Counted from the first letter of the stretch, positions 12,062-23,228 are shown. The stretch is DNA of 64,000 nt from Acanthosepion pharaonis (GCA_903632075.3 CAHIKZ030004736.1:961001-1025000); one strand, 5' to 3'. The notes: generated from the sequence alone by a model not told the origin. Made by a program: numbers and translations.

Positions 12062-12300
12062 AAAAACGGAGAGGAATTCATTCATGCGTAGCATGTCCTG
12101 AGCAAAGTAGACCTGATGGATCCTCTCCTGGTCAAACTACAACCTATGGCCTTGAACTTGGAGGATCTCTAAGTCACGGACATGAGACCTTTGATGCCAT
12201 CGGGTCAATTCTCTGCCTTGGATGTCGATTCAGTTTAGGAAACCTTCCGCCCAGCGATGCTGTCATAACCATACAGACTGCAGGACCGGCACCTACTGCT
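12062..12300 (+). repeat. Dispersed repeat family X, copy 1
   Basis: ATTCATGCGTAGCATGTCC...GAGCAAAGTAGACCTGATGG through TTCCGCCCAGCGATGCTGTC matches 14447-14640 and partly 52480-52620 in the same order. This explains the GC-rich 106-codon frame at 12019-12339, whose GLELGGSLSHGHETFDAIGS segment tempts one to call a gene. The sister copies do not keep the frame. Confidence 0.65.
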
Positions 12301-12411
12301 CCCGAATGCCCCGACCAGGGACATGTCAAGCTTGACTGAGGGCCTCAGACAGTGCTTTGCGACTCTCACTATCTTATCAATATTTGCTTTTTTTCCACCT
12401 GCACATATATG

Positions 12412-12880
12412 CAGGGCACGATGGATAAATTGTCGTCAAAAAGACGCAAAAACGAAAGTAATACTGACATCTCATTTTAACAGATATATATTTACCAAAA
12501 TTATACAAAAATATCTTGAAATAGTAAAGAGTAAATTTATTCAATAAAATCGCTATTGGCTTCAACTACGGCCTCAAGATGACTTCAGAATCTCCCGCAA
12601 CTCTTCTGGACAGCCTGCCTGTTTAATTTGGTGAATGCTGCCATAATCCTTGCCTTCAGTTCATCTTTGGTGTTACAAGGAGTTTTGTTGGTCTCTCGCT
12701 CATCAAACCCCACAAATAATAATCAAGGGGCTGCAGTCTGTGATGGGGTCACAGAATTTGACAGTCATGACTGGTTTCTCCTGCTTTTGTGGCATGGTGC
12801 AGAATCCTGTTGCCAGACAACGGGTCTTCTAGTAGCCACCATTTTGACCCAGGGAATTATTACCTCCTCAAGGCACATAA
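12412..12880 (-). mobile_element. Tc1/mariner remnant, C-terminal transposase part and one terminal repeat
   Basis: The terminal repeat CAGGGCACGATGGATAAATT starts at 12412 and matches the ends at 39953 and 61603. On the minus strand the decayed frame keeps VWQQDSAPCHKSRR, which includes the second catalytic Asp. It has lost the WPPNSPD block by deletion but retains TNKTPCNTKDELKARIMAAFTKLN-like coding. The distal end beyond about 12880 is not clear; sequence up to 13090 may be a nested unrelated fragment. Inactive. Confidence 0.85.
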
Positions 12881-13224
12881 TGTAGGCTTCCGTGTTGAGT
12901 CTGTGTCCCTCACCAACAAATTCTGGAGTTCTTTTTTTTTATCAGAACGATTAGATACCGTACCTTCATAATTACCATTGAACTCGTGGTGGGATTTTTG
13001 AACGATGCAATTTACATCTAGAACACATTGTTTAACCATTTCCCTTGTCATTCTTGTAACTGGTAAGGTGACGTGATATACTAGCAAGATAATGCTCAAC
13101 CCTGCTCATAAGGTACATGAATAGAATACTATGGAATAATTATCCGCGAAAATAAATAATTCCTTGGTTCCGCCGGGTCTAACCTTCACGGCTAGGACAT
13201 GCCATATTCCTTCCATTGTAGCAA

Positions 13225-13375
13225 ACAACCCAGATTCCCTCCATATTCCATTGGTTAAAAGCAAATTCCACTCGAATAGTTTCTTCCCGGGAACTACTGG
13301 TCCGTGTAACAAATTTTCAAGGCGTTGTTTCCCCGATCACTACAATCTTAACCATTTCAAGTTTTGAGTTAACAA
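13225..13375 (+). mobile_element. LINE ORF2 C-terminal fragment (CR1/Jockey-like tail)
   Basis: The frame reads KSKFHSNSFFPGTT and FSRRCFPDHYNLNHFKF. This fits the F-x-RT-xx-LWNSLP...CFP-x-YNL-xx-FK tail seen again at 16850, 42520, 42840 and 59505. No catalytic part is present. Confidence 0.65.
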
Positions 13376-13741
13376 TTATCTTCCACTCCTATCCATATAA
13401 GTGCTCCTTAACATAACCCACTACCTCGATTGGCCGACGGTTTTTTTATAGGCTGAATCTTACTGTAAAGATGAAAAATTTCTCTCAGAATCTACAAGAC
13501 ATGACGGGTTCTTGATACAGATTGAAAAAGTGCCATAAGAAAGGAACAGTGACAGAAAAAAACAACAACTAAGAAATACTTGACAATATCAGCTTCCGTC
13601 GCCTGATGGGGTATCAGAGTGTCATTAGAAATGATTTCTCTACTCGAATAATTTAAAAAGACAGGATGGACGGATTAATATAGCTGAAGAAGAAAGCAAC
13701 GAAACCAATAAAGAAATGGAAGATAAATAACATTTTGATAT
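13376..13741. other. No gene recognised
   Basis: Probably LINE 3'-flanking and unclassified sequence. Confidence 0.4.
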
Positions 13742-14056
13742 CCCTCGAAATTTCTGAGATGAGGTATTGTAATTATTTACACGGTTTACATTGTTCGGAT
13801 TGTTGTGCTCATATTTTTTGCCATATTCACAACGTTTCGGCCGTTGTATGCTCTGGTTTTCTTCAGAGATTTGAGTTAAAGGATGATAACTGATACTGAG
13901 ACATTCAGGAAAGACATGGTACGTGGAACTAGAACAATCTACCCCGGTGGACGAAATAAAGAGATCAGTTCGAAATTCCAATCACTTGAAGAAACGTCGG
14001 GAATATAGCAACAAAGATGAGGATAACAGTTCAAATAATGTAAATAGTGTAAATAT
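13742..14056. mobile_element. Composite inverted-repeat element, second copy
   Basis: The left part (about 13746-13875) is a minus-strand copy of the arm. It contains CTGAAGA, GGCCGAAACGTTGTGAATAT and the CACGGTTTACATTG tail. The right part (about 13918-14056) is a degraded plus-strand copy starting with TACGTGGAACTAGAACAATC and ending ATGTAAATAGTGTAAAT. The 113-codon minus-strand frame at 13640-13981 crosses it and is not a gene. Confidence 0.7.
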
Positions 14057-14346
14057 CATTTCAAATTATTTCCTTCTTTTCTTTCCACTTTGCTTTTTTA
14101 TTGATTTACGATGAAAAGTTAATTATTGGTACGAACAGAAAAATGATGCAAAGGATATCATTTTCTTATTTACATAACTGAAATGTTCCTTTCAGAATTA
14201 AGTATTACAATGACAGCGTATGTTTGCCAATTCCCTATAAGAGAAATCAAATAATTGGGGTAATTTCATAGCATTTATTCTCTCTTTGGAAAATATCGAA
14301 AAATATCCTAACCTGTCTCAATCCCCTTTGAGCCGCGGGGTGGGGG
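14057..14346. other. No feature recognised
   Basis: AT-rich filler between repeats. Confidence 0.45.
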
Positions 14347-14578
14347 CCCTTCGCAGGGTTCTATCGATTGAATCAACGACCATGTGACAGAGAACAAGGC
14401 TAACTTTCAAGTCGGAGGAGATCGTCTGTGATCAAACCTGAAAAAGTATAGCTACTTCATGCGTAAAGTTTCTTAGGCAAAGTAGAGCTGGCTTAGCCGA
14501 TCTCCTCCGACTTGAAGGATAGCTTTGATCTCTGTCACCTGGTTGTTGATTCAATCGAGAGAACCCTGCTACCTGGCC
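14347..14578. repeat. Long foldback repeat (about 80-bp arms, 73-bp loop)
   Basis: TTCAAGTCGGAGGAGATCG at 14406-14424 is perfectly inverted at 14498-14516. The arms extend outwards, with mismatches, through GATTGAATCAAC and AGGGTTCT to about 14347 and 14578. The right arm is also part of repeat family X (copy 1 at 12062). The foldback therefore looks like two family X segments joined head to head. Confidence 0.85.
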
Positions 14579-14671
14579 ACTGATTTTAGCCTATGAAACC
14601 CTCCACCCAACGATGCTTTGTCATCACCGCTCTAAATATAATACTAAGAGTATGTGAAGATGTAACCAAAA

Positions 14672-14845
14672 CCTCATAGTCCATCGATTTTGGCACTGAA
14701 TTTCAGTTGCCAACTCCCTGTAAAGTTGTTCTCGGTTTGTTAATAGTTCAGCCAAGAGACAATAACTATGCGCTGTACTTATCTAGAACCACTATACATG
14801 GAGTTGGCCGCTGAAATCCGGTGCCAGAAGCGATGGACTATGGGG
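14672..14845. repeat. Foldback repeat with 46-bp arms
   Basis: 14672-14717 and 14800-14845 are inverted relative to each other with about 8 mismatches. The arms contain CATAGTCCATCG and GCCAACTCC. The 82-bp loop is unrecognised. The shape suits an old MITE. Confidence 0.8.
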
Positions 14846-15331
14846 GTTTTTGGCCGCTGGGCATCGAAGTAAACTATCATATATCATATAAACAGTTGTA
14901 TACACCGTACGCAGGTGAAAATCGGCCTTTATGGTATATTCGTTTTATTTTTCCATCTGTTTATAAACGTCATCAAATGAAATCGAAAATGATTAACCAG
15001 AACAAATCAATGAGTAAAATAATACTTTATGTATGTACGTGGGAATGCCGAAGAATTGCCCTTCCCAAAAAATTCCAATATATAAAAGAAAGATTGTCTT
15101 TGGCTAAAAATAAAATAAAAAAACTCGATCGGTGTATTTCTGGAAGGCAGCGTTTGTAAGACAAGTAGTCTTTGTAATTAAACTGCTCAATATCAAGGTA
15201 TAAAGCAACAACAAAAATAAAATTCAATGATCTACTTATCTGTCCCTACTTGGAGTTTTACGAATTTTGCTACTAAGCCCTTGAGATAATCTGAATAGGA
15301 ACAGTTAAGCTAAAGATTTAATCTTATTTGT

Positions 15332-15334
<3 letters not shown>
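14846..15334. other. No gene recognised
   Basis: The 112-codon frame at 14821-15159 starts inside the foldback arm and shows no family. It is treated as chance. Confidence 0.5.

Positions 15335-15386
<52 letters not shown>
15335..15386. repeat. (TA)n microsatellite
   Basis: Uninterrupted TA units. Confidence 0.97.
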
Positions 15387-15392
<6 letters not shown>

Positions 15393-15519
15393 GCTTGGAA
15401 GATTGTGTTCAAGGATGAAACAGACTGTCTCGACTCTGTGTTTTTACTTTTCACTTTTATATGTACATACCCACTGTCCCTTTTTTACCGAAAAATATAG
15501 CTTAAAACTATATTTTATC

Positions 15520-15563
<44 letters not shown>

Positions 15564-15578
15564 ATGTGTGTACATATA

Positions 15579-15637
<59 letters not shown>

Positions 15638-15655
15638 GGGGGAGAGAGAGAGATC
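15520..15655. repeat. Compound (TA)n(TG)n(TA)n(GA)n microsatellite
   Basis: Successive TA, TG, TA and GA blocks. The 100-codon frame across it is an artefact. Confidence 0.95.
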
Positions 15656-16145
15656 AGTATGAAAAGTATATTTTGTTTAAGAGATTAGTGTTAAGTAGAA
15701 AATAAATAACTTCTCGTCAGGTTCGAACTTTTGCAGACGGTCGAGTGAATTGATTGGTAAATGTCATCAGGTTAAGTGTAAAAAGTAAGAAATAAAAACT
15801 GAAAGAGACAGTCGAAACCAGACAATGGCTTTCGCGGTTTTTTTTATAATGTAATTAATTTTAAAGAAGAATTTTAAACATTGCAAGTATAGGTATTATC
15901 TATACTCAATTTCACATTCTATTGTCTATGCGGGATGCCTCATCGTCAAATCGAATTTATATTCCAGCCTAGTTTGTTGCATTCATTTTTCTCTATCCTC
16001 CCATAAACCCAGCCCTGGTCTAAGTAGCAAGCTAGACTGGACCCTTATGTGGGGTGGCAGTCAGTACCCTGAATACAAAAAACGTGGAAAAAGCAAATAA
16101 AACGAACTCCATTACCTTTTTTAAGTAATGGCAAATGACAGATAA
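15656..16145. other. No gene recognised
   Basis: The stretch at about 15980-16065 is more complex and GC-richer. It may be an unidentified repeat. Confidence 0.4.
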
Positions 16146-16146
16146 T

Positions 16147-16200
16147 AAAGAAGAGGAAGCTGTGGAGAGCCATGATCGCCTACGACCCGAAGGGGAAATT
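16147..16200 (+). mobile_element. Isolated 3' tip of RTE-type LINE
   Basis: Codes for RKLWRAMIAYDPKG, the terminal block also seen at 17680-17720 and in reverse at 9650-9700. Extremely 5'-truncated. Confidence 0.7.
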
Positions 16201-16800
16201 GTATTAAAGTTATAAATATTCGGATTATATCGATTTTATTTCAGTGATATTTATTAAGTCGTAACAAATTTTTAACAAATCCTTTTTTCCAACCTTGCAT
16301 ACGGGCTACACTGATGGTTATTCCGTATTCTTTCGTAAAAAAACGTTTTCAGTTGTGAATCGATGAATAAATTTGAGGATTTTTTCGGTATCTTGCAGAA
16401 GAAGAGGAGGAAAGGAGGAAAGATGATGAATAATGTTTCGAGGAACTCTCCGAGAATAATGCCTCTGCGTATGTTATATCAACCCACGCCATTAGTGGCG
16501 AATATTAGTTTTACAGTAAAGGTTGAATATTTCTTTCAATAAACCAAATTTTTGGTGCCTTATTACAGATAGCGGCTCAGCGGTACTCTGGAAAAATAGT
16601 ATTTGGCAAGAAAGGGTCAGTGAACTGTTACATACAAAGAAACTTTATACTCATTGACTAAATCAATGCCTGCTGAATATTTACGAAGATCACGCAGAGG
16701 ATGTGAGCACAGTAATGAATGTGTAAAAGTGAAGGTGTAGATTCTTATCCATCACCGGTGAAAAATGCATAACCAATAGTGGCGACTATATAGAAAAAAA
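16201..16800. other. No gene recognised
   Basis: No repeat or coding signal that I can support. Confidence 0.45.
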
Positions 16801-16849
16801 ATTGCAACTGCACTCCAACTGTGCTACACACCCTATTCAACCAGGATTT

Positions 16850-16975
16850 ATTATTGCTGGTCACTATCATTATGGAACCGACTGTCAAGAGAATGCTTCC
16901 CCGATCACTACAATTTTAACCTCTTCAAGACTACGGCCAACTATCCTGCATATCTTCATAATATGCACCTCTTGC
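16850..16975 (+). mobile_element. LINE ORF2 C-terminal fragment
   Basis: One frame reads LSLWNRLSRECFPDHYNFNL then FKTTANYPAYLHN. This is the same C-terminal tail type as at 13225 and 59505. The 64-codon frame at 16802-16996 is the wrong frame of this fragment. Confidence 0.75.
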
Positions 16976-17034
16976 TCCTTTCTTTTACGACCTTGAGTGG
17001 CTCTTGTGTGAATAAAAAGAAAAGACATGCATAT

Positions 17035-17735
17035 GATACCGTGTTGATGGCAGATACAGAAAGAAAATTGCAGAACTCCTAGAATAGGTAGTAAAGAAAA
17101 GCAGGAAGAAAGAACTGATCATCAATTTTAAGACACAATGTCTAGTTTTTAGCTAAAGTAACAGTCCGAGATCCGAGCTAAACATCAGAAATGTCAAAAG
17201 AAAACAAGTACAGTAGTTTAAATATCTGGGAAGATTTTAAGAGATGACAGGAAATAGGCTACCGAAATCCCAAAATGCATTGGATTAGCCAAAAATACCT
17301 TTCAAAATCTAAAGAAAGTATTATGAAGTAGAGATGTTACATTAGAAAGAAAGAATAGAGCGCTGAATTGCTATGTAATATCAGTTCTCTCCTATATAGC
17401 TCTTATCTCACAGATGAAGAGGAGATTTGAGGCAATATAGTTCAACGGAAGGCTATCAAATATAGCATGGACGGAAATTTGGGGCAACGAAGAAATTGTA
17501 AGGAAAATGGAAACAAACATGACATCTATTTCAAGGACATAATGACGTTTGGAAATTTTAACACTCATAGGAGGTACAAGAAGTGCAGAAGGAAACAACG
17601 ATTTAGGACAAGGAGATCCCCAAGAGGAGCTTGAAGGGATAGTAAACTGACACACGTTACTAAAAGCTATAGAGGATTTGAAGTTGTGGAGAGCCATGAT
17701 CACTCACGCCCTGAAGGGGCATACCACGCAGAACA
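17035..17735 (+). mobile_element. RTE-type LINE fragment, the longest C-terminal copy
   Basis: Starts in the ADTERKLQNS block just after the RT catalytic core. It runs through KYSSLNIWEDF-type, ALNCYVISVLSYIAL, FQGHNDVW-like and RKLWRAMITHALKGHTT-type segments to a 3' end near 17725. Frame changes and stops occur throughout. The minus-strand 103-codon frame is its shadow. It lies 900 bases downstream of the 3' tip of another copy, in the same orientation. Confidence 0.85.
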
Positions 17736-18070
17736 AAAACATCTGTTGTAGTTTCCATGGATATAATTAGGAGGTAATATTTTCGGAGCGTCCCTCATAA
17801 TTTTCATCTCGTTGGAGCAACCGGGTTTAAATACATATGCATATATTGATACTTATTATACTTAGCAAGTCTGGAACAAGGATAAAAAAGTGAAGCACGT
17901 AGCGAGAACTAAACGGTAATGTTCCGAGAATCTAGATTATTTGCAAACATTTCAAAACAAGGAACCAGCTGTTATAAAAAAAAAATACACATGTGGGAAG
18001 AACCAAGTAAATCCGACCTCGCTACTGTTGTACTTGTCAAAACCTCATCCATTCGTTCCATACAGCTGAT
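17736..18070. other. No gene recognised
   Basis: No feature supported. Confidence 0.45.
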
Positions 18071-18074
18071 ACTA

Positions 18075-18500
18075 GGCTTAGCATAGTGGTGCTCTTAATT
18101 GTACTATATTGACTTGCTTTGCTAACCGTTGTTCCGTGATAAGTGCTCTTATTAATATCGAATTTAGCTTAGTCTAGCACAATGATATATGTTTGGAACT
18201 AAGCAAGCATCGAACTCACTAATCACTTGTGTGACGAGCTTAAACATTGCTTCCTGACAGGCGCCATCTGTAGTATTATATTGCGCTTAGTCTGCGACAA
18301 GTTTGTAAGTTTACACTATGTAAGAATCGAACCGTGAGACGAGTCTACTAACTATAGCCCCATGACAAGCGCCATTATTAATATTTACTAAGCTTAGCTT
18401 AATCTGGTGCAAGGATATCAGTGCTGGAGATTAGACATTGATCGATCTCACGACGGTAATAATAGTCTGAGTGACGAGCTTACTAACAACAATTCTATGA
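18075..18500 (-). repeat. Tandem array of tRNA-like SINE monomers
   Basis: Three successive units of about 115-125 bases run in minus orientation. Each has an AGCTCGTCAC-like segment, a box-B-like GAGTTCGATGC or equivalent, and a CTAGACTAAGCTAAAT-like spacer. Units start near 18500, 18370 and 18260. They are diverged from one another. The same monomer occurs as a pair at 31683-31915 and singly at 62095-62205. Confidence 0.7.
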
Positions 18501-19020
18501 TCCTTCTCGCACACAAGATCGCGTTGATCCGAATCAATTCTGTGGTCATTTTTGCTTTTTGATTCACTGCATCTAATATGTTTTTCTTATGTAATTAATT
18601 CTTTTTTTTCTTTCTTTTTGTCAGCGGCATTCACATAATTGCTTTCTTTTCCAGGTTTTTTTCTTTTTCATTTACTACCACAAAGGCATCAGGATATTTT
18701 CCCACCAGAAAGTAATAGTCTTAAATACATGCTGACCGTTCATCGAGTGGAAATAATAGAAAATCGATACTAAAATGCTAATCGTTTCCATTCATTGTAG
18801 TTTTCTCAAATCTGATTGCTTTACCGCACTGTTATAATCTGTTTCGATAAGCTGATTTTCAGTCCTTCTTCAGTAACAATGAATATAGCATATATTCTTT
18901 CATAAGAACTGCGTAAGAAAATGTCTCACGAATGTTTCATTATCCCATGACACCACTCCCTTTCATTCTCTTTTTCTTTCTCTGTCTCTTTCCCGCCCTT
19001 TTTCACTATTTCTCTCATCT
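18501..19020. other. No gene recognised
   Basis: T-rich DNA. The 111-codon frame at 18932-19267 is driven by the adjacent CT/CA microsatellite. Confidence 0.45.
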
Positions 19021-19027
19021 CCCCCCC

Positions 19028-19067
<40 letters not shown>
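19021..19067. repeat. (CT)n(CA)n microsatellite
   Basis: A C run, then CT units, then CA units. Confidence 0.95.
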
Positions 19068-19289
19068 ATCGCGCGCTCACGCACAAACATGATATATGCA
19101 TAAATAAAATAGATTTTGAAGAAACTTGTTGGATGAAGTGGCCAACATGTGCGTCCTGCCTTAATTCGACTGAAGACTTGTGGAGCACCATTCTCCAAAA
19201 AACTCTAGTGGAAAGATATGTGAAAATTTCATCTTATTTATTACTATCCGAAGGTGCAGTGAGATAGAGAAAATGCTTTCCAAATGCTA

Positions 19290-19900
19290 AGCACAGTGTT
19301 AAAAAAAAAAAACATCAAAATCTCGTTAGAAACAAATAAAAGACTACTGCACTTCTACGTAATATCAGTCCTCCTGTCTGACAGTAAATGCTTGACAATC
19401 TCCTCGCAGATGACGAAGAGATTAGAATTAACAGAAATGAGTTTTTTACAGAAGGATGCTGAGAATACCAGGGACCAAATATGTTAGCAACGACGAAATT
19501 TTATAGAAAATACAAATAAAAATAATTATTTTTTCTTTTCTTTTTTCCAACAGTCTCTTTTTGAGACAGTTGAAATTTTTATGTCTCATAATAAAGAAAG
19601 AGAGCTTGGAAAATTTTATACTCACAGGCCATTGTTGACGCTAAGCGGTACAGATGAAAACAAAGCATAACCTATCTAGCGAGCTTGTGTAAATGGTTAA
19701 CAAACGTCCTGAAGAAGAAGAAGAAGAAGAAGAAGAAGAAGAAGAAGAAGAAGAAGAAGAAGGTTAAGTAAATATAGGTGGAACAAGGTTTAGAACAGCT
19801 GACAAAAGGACAAAATTTATTAAGAGCTTCAAAGAGCAGGAAATTGTGGAGAACCTTGATCACCAACATCCTGAAGGGACATGGCACATAGAACAAAAAT
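19290..19900 (+). mobile_element. RTE-type LINE fragment interrupted by a (GAA)n array
   Basis: Reads NIKISLETNKRLLHFYVISV then SKCLTISSQMTKRLELTEMS, followed by broken LGKFYTHRP-like and QEIVENLDHQHPEGTWHI blocks. A clean (GAA)n array at 19711-19762 lies inside it. The array gives a poly-Phe frame on the minus strand. Confidence 0.82.
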
Positions 19901-19986
19901 GCTTTATCTCTTGATATCGAATACTATAATTACAAAGATTATTGACACTGGTTGACTGCTGTTTGACAATAACCGCAAACACTGTC

Positions 19987-19989
<3 letters not shown>

Positions 19990-20038
<49 letters not shown>

Positions 20039-20243
20039 AACAGTAAGATATATAATCCGGTGTTCTTATAGATATTTTTATTTTTACAAAATAGTGCTCA
20101 ATATAAATTTACAGAGCATTAATATTATAAATTAATTGATTTAAAATATAGTTTTTCTGCTACACATATGAATTTTTACACAGTTCTAACCATTTTGAAA
20201 CATGGTTAGAACTGTGTAGCGAAAAAAACAATAATTTAATTCA

Positions 20244-20302
<59 letters not shown>
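19990..20302. repeat. Hairpin element flanked on both sides by (TA)n
   Basis: (TA)n arrays at 19990-20035 and 20250-20302 enclose a palindrome. TACACAGTTCTAACCAT at 20177-20193 is perfectly inverted at 20202-20218 with an 8-base loop. The left spacer contains AGTGCTCAATATAAAT, related to the AAGTGCTTAATATCAGAG segment near 35975. Confidence 0.88.
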
Positions 20303-20303
<1 letters not shown>

Positions 20304-20416
20304 GATAAAATATATAGTTTTAATCGATGTTAAATTTAGGGGTTAAAGTGCTCAATATCAAGGTCAGAGCGTATGTAAATATAAAAGTTTTCATTGAATT
20401 CTTTTCCATTTTCATA

Positions 20417-20419
<3 letters not shown>
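20303..20419 (+). repeat. Partial copy of the (TA)n-associated repeat
   Basis: TATAGTTTTAATCGATG, AAAGTGCTCAATATCAAGGT and AGAGCGTATGTAAATATAAA align with 35945-36030 and 61607-61690. Confidence 0.75.
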
Positions 20420-20475
<56 letters not shown>

Positions 20476-20520
20476 TGTGTGTGCGTTTGTTTGTGTTTCT
20501 CTGTGTGTGTTTGTGTGTTA
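20420..20520. repeat. (CA)n(TA)n(TG)n compound microsatellite
   Basis: CA, TA and interrupted TG blocks in succession. Confidence 0.93.
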
Positions 20521-20589
20521 CATCTGAAGCGCGGATTTATTGCTGCAGAACTCGGAGTCGGTAAATAAGTCTTTGGAATCATAATTGCA

Positions 20590-21365
20590 AGAGAAAACCC
20601 ACATTGTTAAAGATGTAACCGTCATCATCAAAGTTAATTGTGGAAGCTATCATGAAATGGTAACTTGTAGAGAGAAATTTGAATTCCAAACTTGAGGGGA
20701 CTCAATTATTCTTAAGAAGGTTACCTGTCCTAATGAAATCAGAAAGTACGTCAGAGAATTTCTGGTAGAAATCAAGAACCGATTTCAGACTTTATTGAGC
20801 AGTAAAAGAATTATGGAAAATTTAAGTATAGTTAAAGAGTGGACAGGCAAGGCTAATGAAAAAAACAGTGGAAAATGCTTCCAAGTCTAGAACTGATTAA
20901 AAACATGAGGAAAATGAACAAAAAAGCAAAACATAAAATCGGAAGTACAGAACTAAACAAAAGAAAGAATAAAAAAGAAAAAAACATGGAAAAATAGAGA
21001 TGCTCTGAGAAAAGAAAATAATATAAACCATAATCCATCAAGAACTCAAATAAATAAACATTAAAACCTTTTATTAAAAACACATGGTGACGTTAGCAAT
21101 AAAAGTATAACCAACATTTATTCCGTGTAGTGATGTCGTGTAGGTAACAACCGGCGTATCAATGTTTGTGCTCCACAGTACGAAAAGTGAAGGAGCACTA
21201 GGCGAAGATGGCATAGTAACAAACCTTTAGAAAGAATCCACAAAGGATCAGCACAATTATTCACTCAGTGGCAAACAAAGTATCTCACAAAATTAGTTCA
21301 GGAATACTGATTTTACTTGATAAAAAAAGGTTATAATCATAAGCATGAACTAAAGCTGTATAATC
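20590..21365 (+). mobile_element. RTE-type LINE fragment: end of endonuclease into reverse transcriptase
   Basis: VNCGSYHEMVTCREKFEFQT corresponds to the endonuclease end, whose usual GSDHR motif is altered here to GSYHE. IRKYVREFLVEIKNRFQTL follows as the linker. After an A-rich stretch, GALGEDGIVTNL matches the K-x-PG-x-DGI start of the reverse transcriptase domain. This is the only copy in the window reaching the endonuclease. Stops and deletions show it is inactive. Confidence 0.82.
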
Positions 21366-21625
21366 TGCGAACATGGGCTTCCTAATCAGACTCAGCATTT
21401 GTATATGTGAAGATGTATACGATGTTGTCGTCATCCGTTTCCTCTGTCTCAACAACCCGCTAACAAATATTGAAAACAGAAGCTGCTATATCTGTATAAA
21501 CTGTTCTTCATAGTGGGTAAGTAATATTGTTCTAAACTTTCAATAGTCGCAGTCTGCTTCCAGTATCGAACGATGTTCAGTTCCACATGATTTTCAAAAC
21601 TACAGTGTATTCCAGGAGATTGTAA

Positions 21626-22117
21626 TTACTTGAATCCAGCAACAAGCAGGAAAAAAATGGAAATGAATGTGGTGTCAACACCACCAATAATCGCTATAAC
21701 AACTGATTCGTTCATGTTGATGCCATCCCCGAAAACATAGAGGTTCTGCATGCTAGGTTTCACAAACACCTTGCTCGTTGTTAATAACAAGTCAAAATAC
21801 CCTAGAACGTCTAAGGCACAGTCATCATAAACCTTAATAAAAGTAAATTGACTTTTAAAACAATCATGCCTTCCTTCGATATCAAGAAAAATATTTGCAA
21901 GGACTCTACAAGACTGCTCTCCCCAGCCATAGATAAATAGCAGGACAGACTGAGTTCTATAGATTTGGGTGGTAACAGGTCTAGAAGGACAACTCTGAAT
22001 TTGAAACCTGCGGAGGGTCGTTTGGAGACCCTGTGACATACCGTGCACCTGTTCTCTGTATTCAGCTCTTCCAAAAAGTGTGGTTGGTTCTACACAAGAC
22101 TTCAATACTATAATCAA
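21626..22117 (-). other. Unrecognised 163-codon open frame
   Basis: This is the longest frame in the window that is neither simple repeat nor a known transposon. The product would be 163 residues with Cys residues, a Trp-Gly-Glu-Gln segment near residue 65 and a hydrophobic C-terminus (ESVVIAIIGGV...FISIFFLLVAG). I recognise no family, and a second frame is open for 87 codons over the same bases. It could be a chance frame, an exon, or an unrecognised element remnant. It sits about 260 bases after the RTE fragment, on the opposite strand. Confidence 0.25.
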
Positions 22118-22780
22118 ATGATATGTGCGGGTTTGATTCTAAGAACTGAGCTTCTCGATCCTCACACGTCGAAAACGACGGGAGAGTCAATTATTTGTAT
22201 ACAATAAATTTAACTGACGTGGTCTATCTGTTTAATTTTCTATTTTAATCTTCCAATTTTAAAATCAGTTGTTGCACATCTGGATATAAATCAGGATTAA
22301 ACGACAGAAACTTAATTTTTATTGTGCTTTTCTAGTACTTTCGACTGTTTCAGTCATTATCAGACTATGTTTTTGAGCTACATTCTGATATTTTTGGAAC
22401 TCTAAATTCAAATTAATCCAAATATACACGTATCTCTTAAGTGACGTCATGTGCAAAACGGTTACATGAACATAGTCCACATCGAAATAGACTGTATCAT
22501 TCTCCTATTTTACAAAAGAAAGAAGCCACATGAAATGTCATTCATAAGAGAAAATGCCATTTCAAAGTGTGTATTATGCATACAAAATAAGACGAATAAG
22601 AATAAATATTTGATATATTACACCAGGGTCAATCGGTTCAGCCAAAATATGATTTTTGTGATAACAAAAGAGAACACAAATACCTGTCTATAAGCGCATA
22701 TACATACAAATGTGCTTGCGGACGCACACACTCACGAGTAGAGAGATGAAAATTTCAGTGATTTATTTTTCGATTTGAAG
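22118..22780. other. Intergenic; hammerhead-like motif at 22332-22365 on the minus strand
   Basis: The minus strand reads CTGATAATGACTGAAACAGT followed by CGAAAGTACTAG. GACT/AGTC can form helix II around a GAAAC loop, and upstream TAGT can pair with ACTA. The canonical CTGATGA is changed to CTGATAA, so it is at best a relic. The rest is unrecognised. Confidence 0.4.
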
Positions 22781-22782
22781 TT

Positions 22783-22925
22783 TCGCAGACACTGATCAGC
22801 TCATCATGGTTAGATAAATCTAATTGAATTTATTGATATATATCACATTTTATGTTCAGTAAGTATCTTAATGAATTCAATTAGATTTTTTTCACTCCGA
22901 CGAACGGATCGAGGTCTGCGAATTT
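22783..22925. repeat. Imperfect inverted repeat
   Basis: CGCAGACACTGATCAGC...AATCTAATTGAATT on the left is inverted, with gaps, as GAATTCAATTAGATT...CGAGGTCTGCG on the right. The left arm on the minus strand contains ATGATGAGC...GCGAAAC, which is one base from a hammerhead core. Confidence 0.6.
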
Positions 22926-23228
22926 TCCATTCAGAAGTCATTGAACCTTTCATTTATCTATTAGGTAATGTTGTTCTATATTTTTTATAACATTGAACAG
23001 AATATTTGCCTAGAACCCGTTATCTTCCCGGATTTTACTATTTCGCTGATGTGTTTTGTTCGGTGTAAATTACATTTGTTATATATACATTACTTCAAAC
23101 GTTATTACAGAGTGTACAAGTATTAAAAAAAAAAAAGATGCACCATTTTATTTAGGAATATCCACTATTATGACACTTCATGTGATAAAAAATATCGGAT
23201 TAAAATAAATCCATCAATCCTTTAGAAA
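22926..23228. other. No feature recognised
   Basis: AT-rich filler ending in a short poly-A run. Confidence 0.4.

Noticed and set aside
12019..12339. 106-codon GC-richer frame that looks like a gene
   Set aside because: It lies in dispersed repeat family X, whose other copies do not keep the frame.
18075..18500. CRISPR-like direct repeats
   Set aside because: The unit is about 120 bases, diverged, and carries tRNA-like promoter boxes. It is a SINE array.
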